64,000 nucleotides of DNA, from positions 166,678,491 to 166,742,490 of the forward strand of contig NC_134643.1 in NCBI RefSeq assembly GCF_030463565.1. The letters are read 5' to 3'. Below are positions 63,401 through 64,000 of the stretch, piece after piece (the first letter of the stretch is position 1; every line of letters starts with the position of its first letter). The notes under the pieces are model-generated. The model was not told the DNA's origin and made no database searches. It saw only the letters and a program-made list of their open reading frames with translations. The position numbers and the translations under genes were made by a program. The DNA is from Pelecanus crispus (taxonomy: Eukaryota; Chordata; Aves; Pelecaniformes; Pelecanidae).

Positions 63401-64000
63401 TCTGGTTGATCCATAAACACCCTGTGTAATTCAGAAGTCATTTCTTACCTTGGATAGTAGCTAAGGATATGGAATTGTAAAGCTAAATCCAGTACCATTT
63501 GTAAACTGCTCAAATAGAGTAGTGACTAAATAAGCAGACAGAAAATAGATCATCATAGGCATTATAACATACTGGTCAAAATATTAACTGCACTGCTTTG
63601 ATGTCACCATCTCCGAAAGTAACAAATTAGTATATTAATTTACTCTCCTTGCGTGCCAAAAGCAAAACAGTAAGGTTTTGCACACAAATGGTAAAACCAA
63701 ACATGTATCACACTTTTTGATACATGCCATTTCTTGGTTTAAATGTTCAAATCCTGGGACAGTCAAACAGATACTGGAGAAACAGCAGCTGTGTAAGCAT
63801 AGAAAACAAACAGCTAGAAGGATACATAGTTAGTGAAAGAACACAATCTGCATCATTTAGCTCAAGTAATTAACATCACATCATGCTAGGCTGGATTGGT
63901 AGCTAATACATCACTGTGACTCGAAGGGTACAATCTAGCAATGTATCTTAATCAAAGGAAGGCAATATTTTATCAGATCAGAGCAGGAAACACATATTGG
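60421..64000 (-). other. UBAC2 upstream intron, right part to window edge
   Basis: AT-rich DNA with a pyrimidine-rich stretch at 60,627-60,722. I searched both strands for the missing UBAC2 exons and for GPR18- or GPR183-type coding and found neither. Confidence 0.6.

Larger units (their letters stand above)
22196..64000 (-). other. UBAC2: UBAC2 gene, 3' part (last five coding exons, introns and 3' UTR)
   Basis: Five exons on the minus strand encode, in order, the C-terminal two thirds of UBAC2, a rhomboid-like ER membrane protein with a C-terminal UBA domain. The introns are 56,332-54,397, 54,348-41,016, 40,769-25,928 and 25,804-22,586, all GT-AG. Phases fit throughout: the first visible exon takes one base to finish a split codon, and all later junctions are phase 0. 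DNA from 56,457 to 64,000 should be part of the preceding intron, because I find no match there to the earlier UBAC2 segments (N-terminal signal anchor, ICLDLKDTF, RIFERRYG). Confidence 0.88.

Noticed and set aside
1-64000. CRISPR arrays, operons, riboswitches, tRNA or rRNA genes
   Set aside because: None seen; the prokaryotic features are not expected in vertebrate nuclear DNA, and I could not recognise a tRNA cloverleaf or rRNA segment by eye.

Overview
This window is nuclear DNA from a bird. It carries at least seven CR1 LINE copies, identified by their CR1 reverse transcriptase peptides or by the avian CR1 3' end (ATTCTATG/ATTCTGTG units). It also has two solo LTRs of the avian ERVL type and vertebrate split genes. 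The species cannot be named from the sequence; I infer a neoavian bird. Most of the window is intron and intergenic DNA, and only two host genes are clearly supported.

Layout. 1-11.5 kb: no recognisable host gene. It holds a 5'-truncated CR1 with a long open ORF2 fragment (812-3165, minus strand), a decayed CR1 (4805-5870, plus strand) and a solo LTR with a 5-bp target duplication (6864-7427). 11.5-13.7 kb: a CpG island (about 11,556-12,100), followed by an intronless coding exon for a class A GPCR of the GPR183/EBI2 oxysterol-receptor type (12,638-13,696, plus strand). A second solo LTR, in the same orientation, lies 0.5 kb downstream (14,194-14,742). 14.7-22.2 kb: intergenic DNA with CpG-rich patches, one old CR1 remnant and a TA/CA microsatellite.

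22.2 kb to the right edge: the 3' part of UBAC2 on the minus strand. Five consecutive coding exons are visible (56,456-56,333; 54,396-54,349; 41,015-40,770; 25,927-25,805; 22,585-22,478). All have consensus AG/GT boundaries and mutually consistent phases, and they end with the UBA domain and a stop codon. The earlier exons are not visible and should lie beyond 64,000. The introns hold more CR1 fragments (43.45, 47.1, 50.6 and 59.0 kb) and several G/T-rich or A/C-rich low-complexity tracts.

Context. In mammals GPR183 and GPR18 sit antisense inside an upstream part of UBAC2. Here a GPR183-type receptor sits beyond the 3' end of UBAC2, transcribed towards it, so it is best read as a separate paralogue. 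UBAC2 is an ER membrane protein of the ubiquitin/ERAD system. The receptor would act at the plasma membrane of immune cells if it resembles GPR183. I see no sign that the two work together beyond their conserved linkage.
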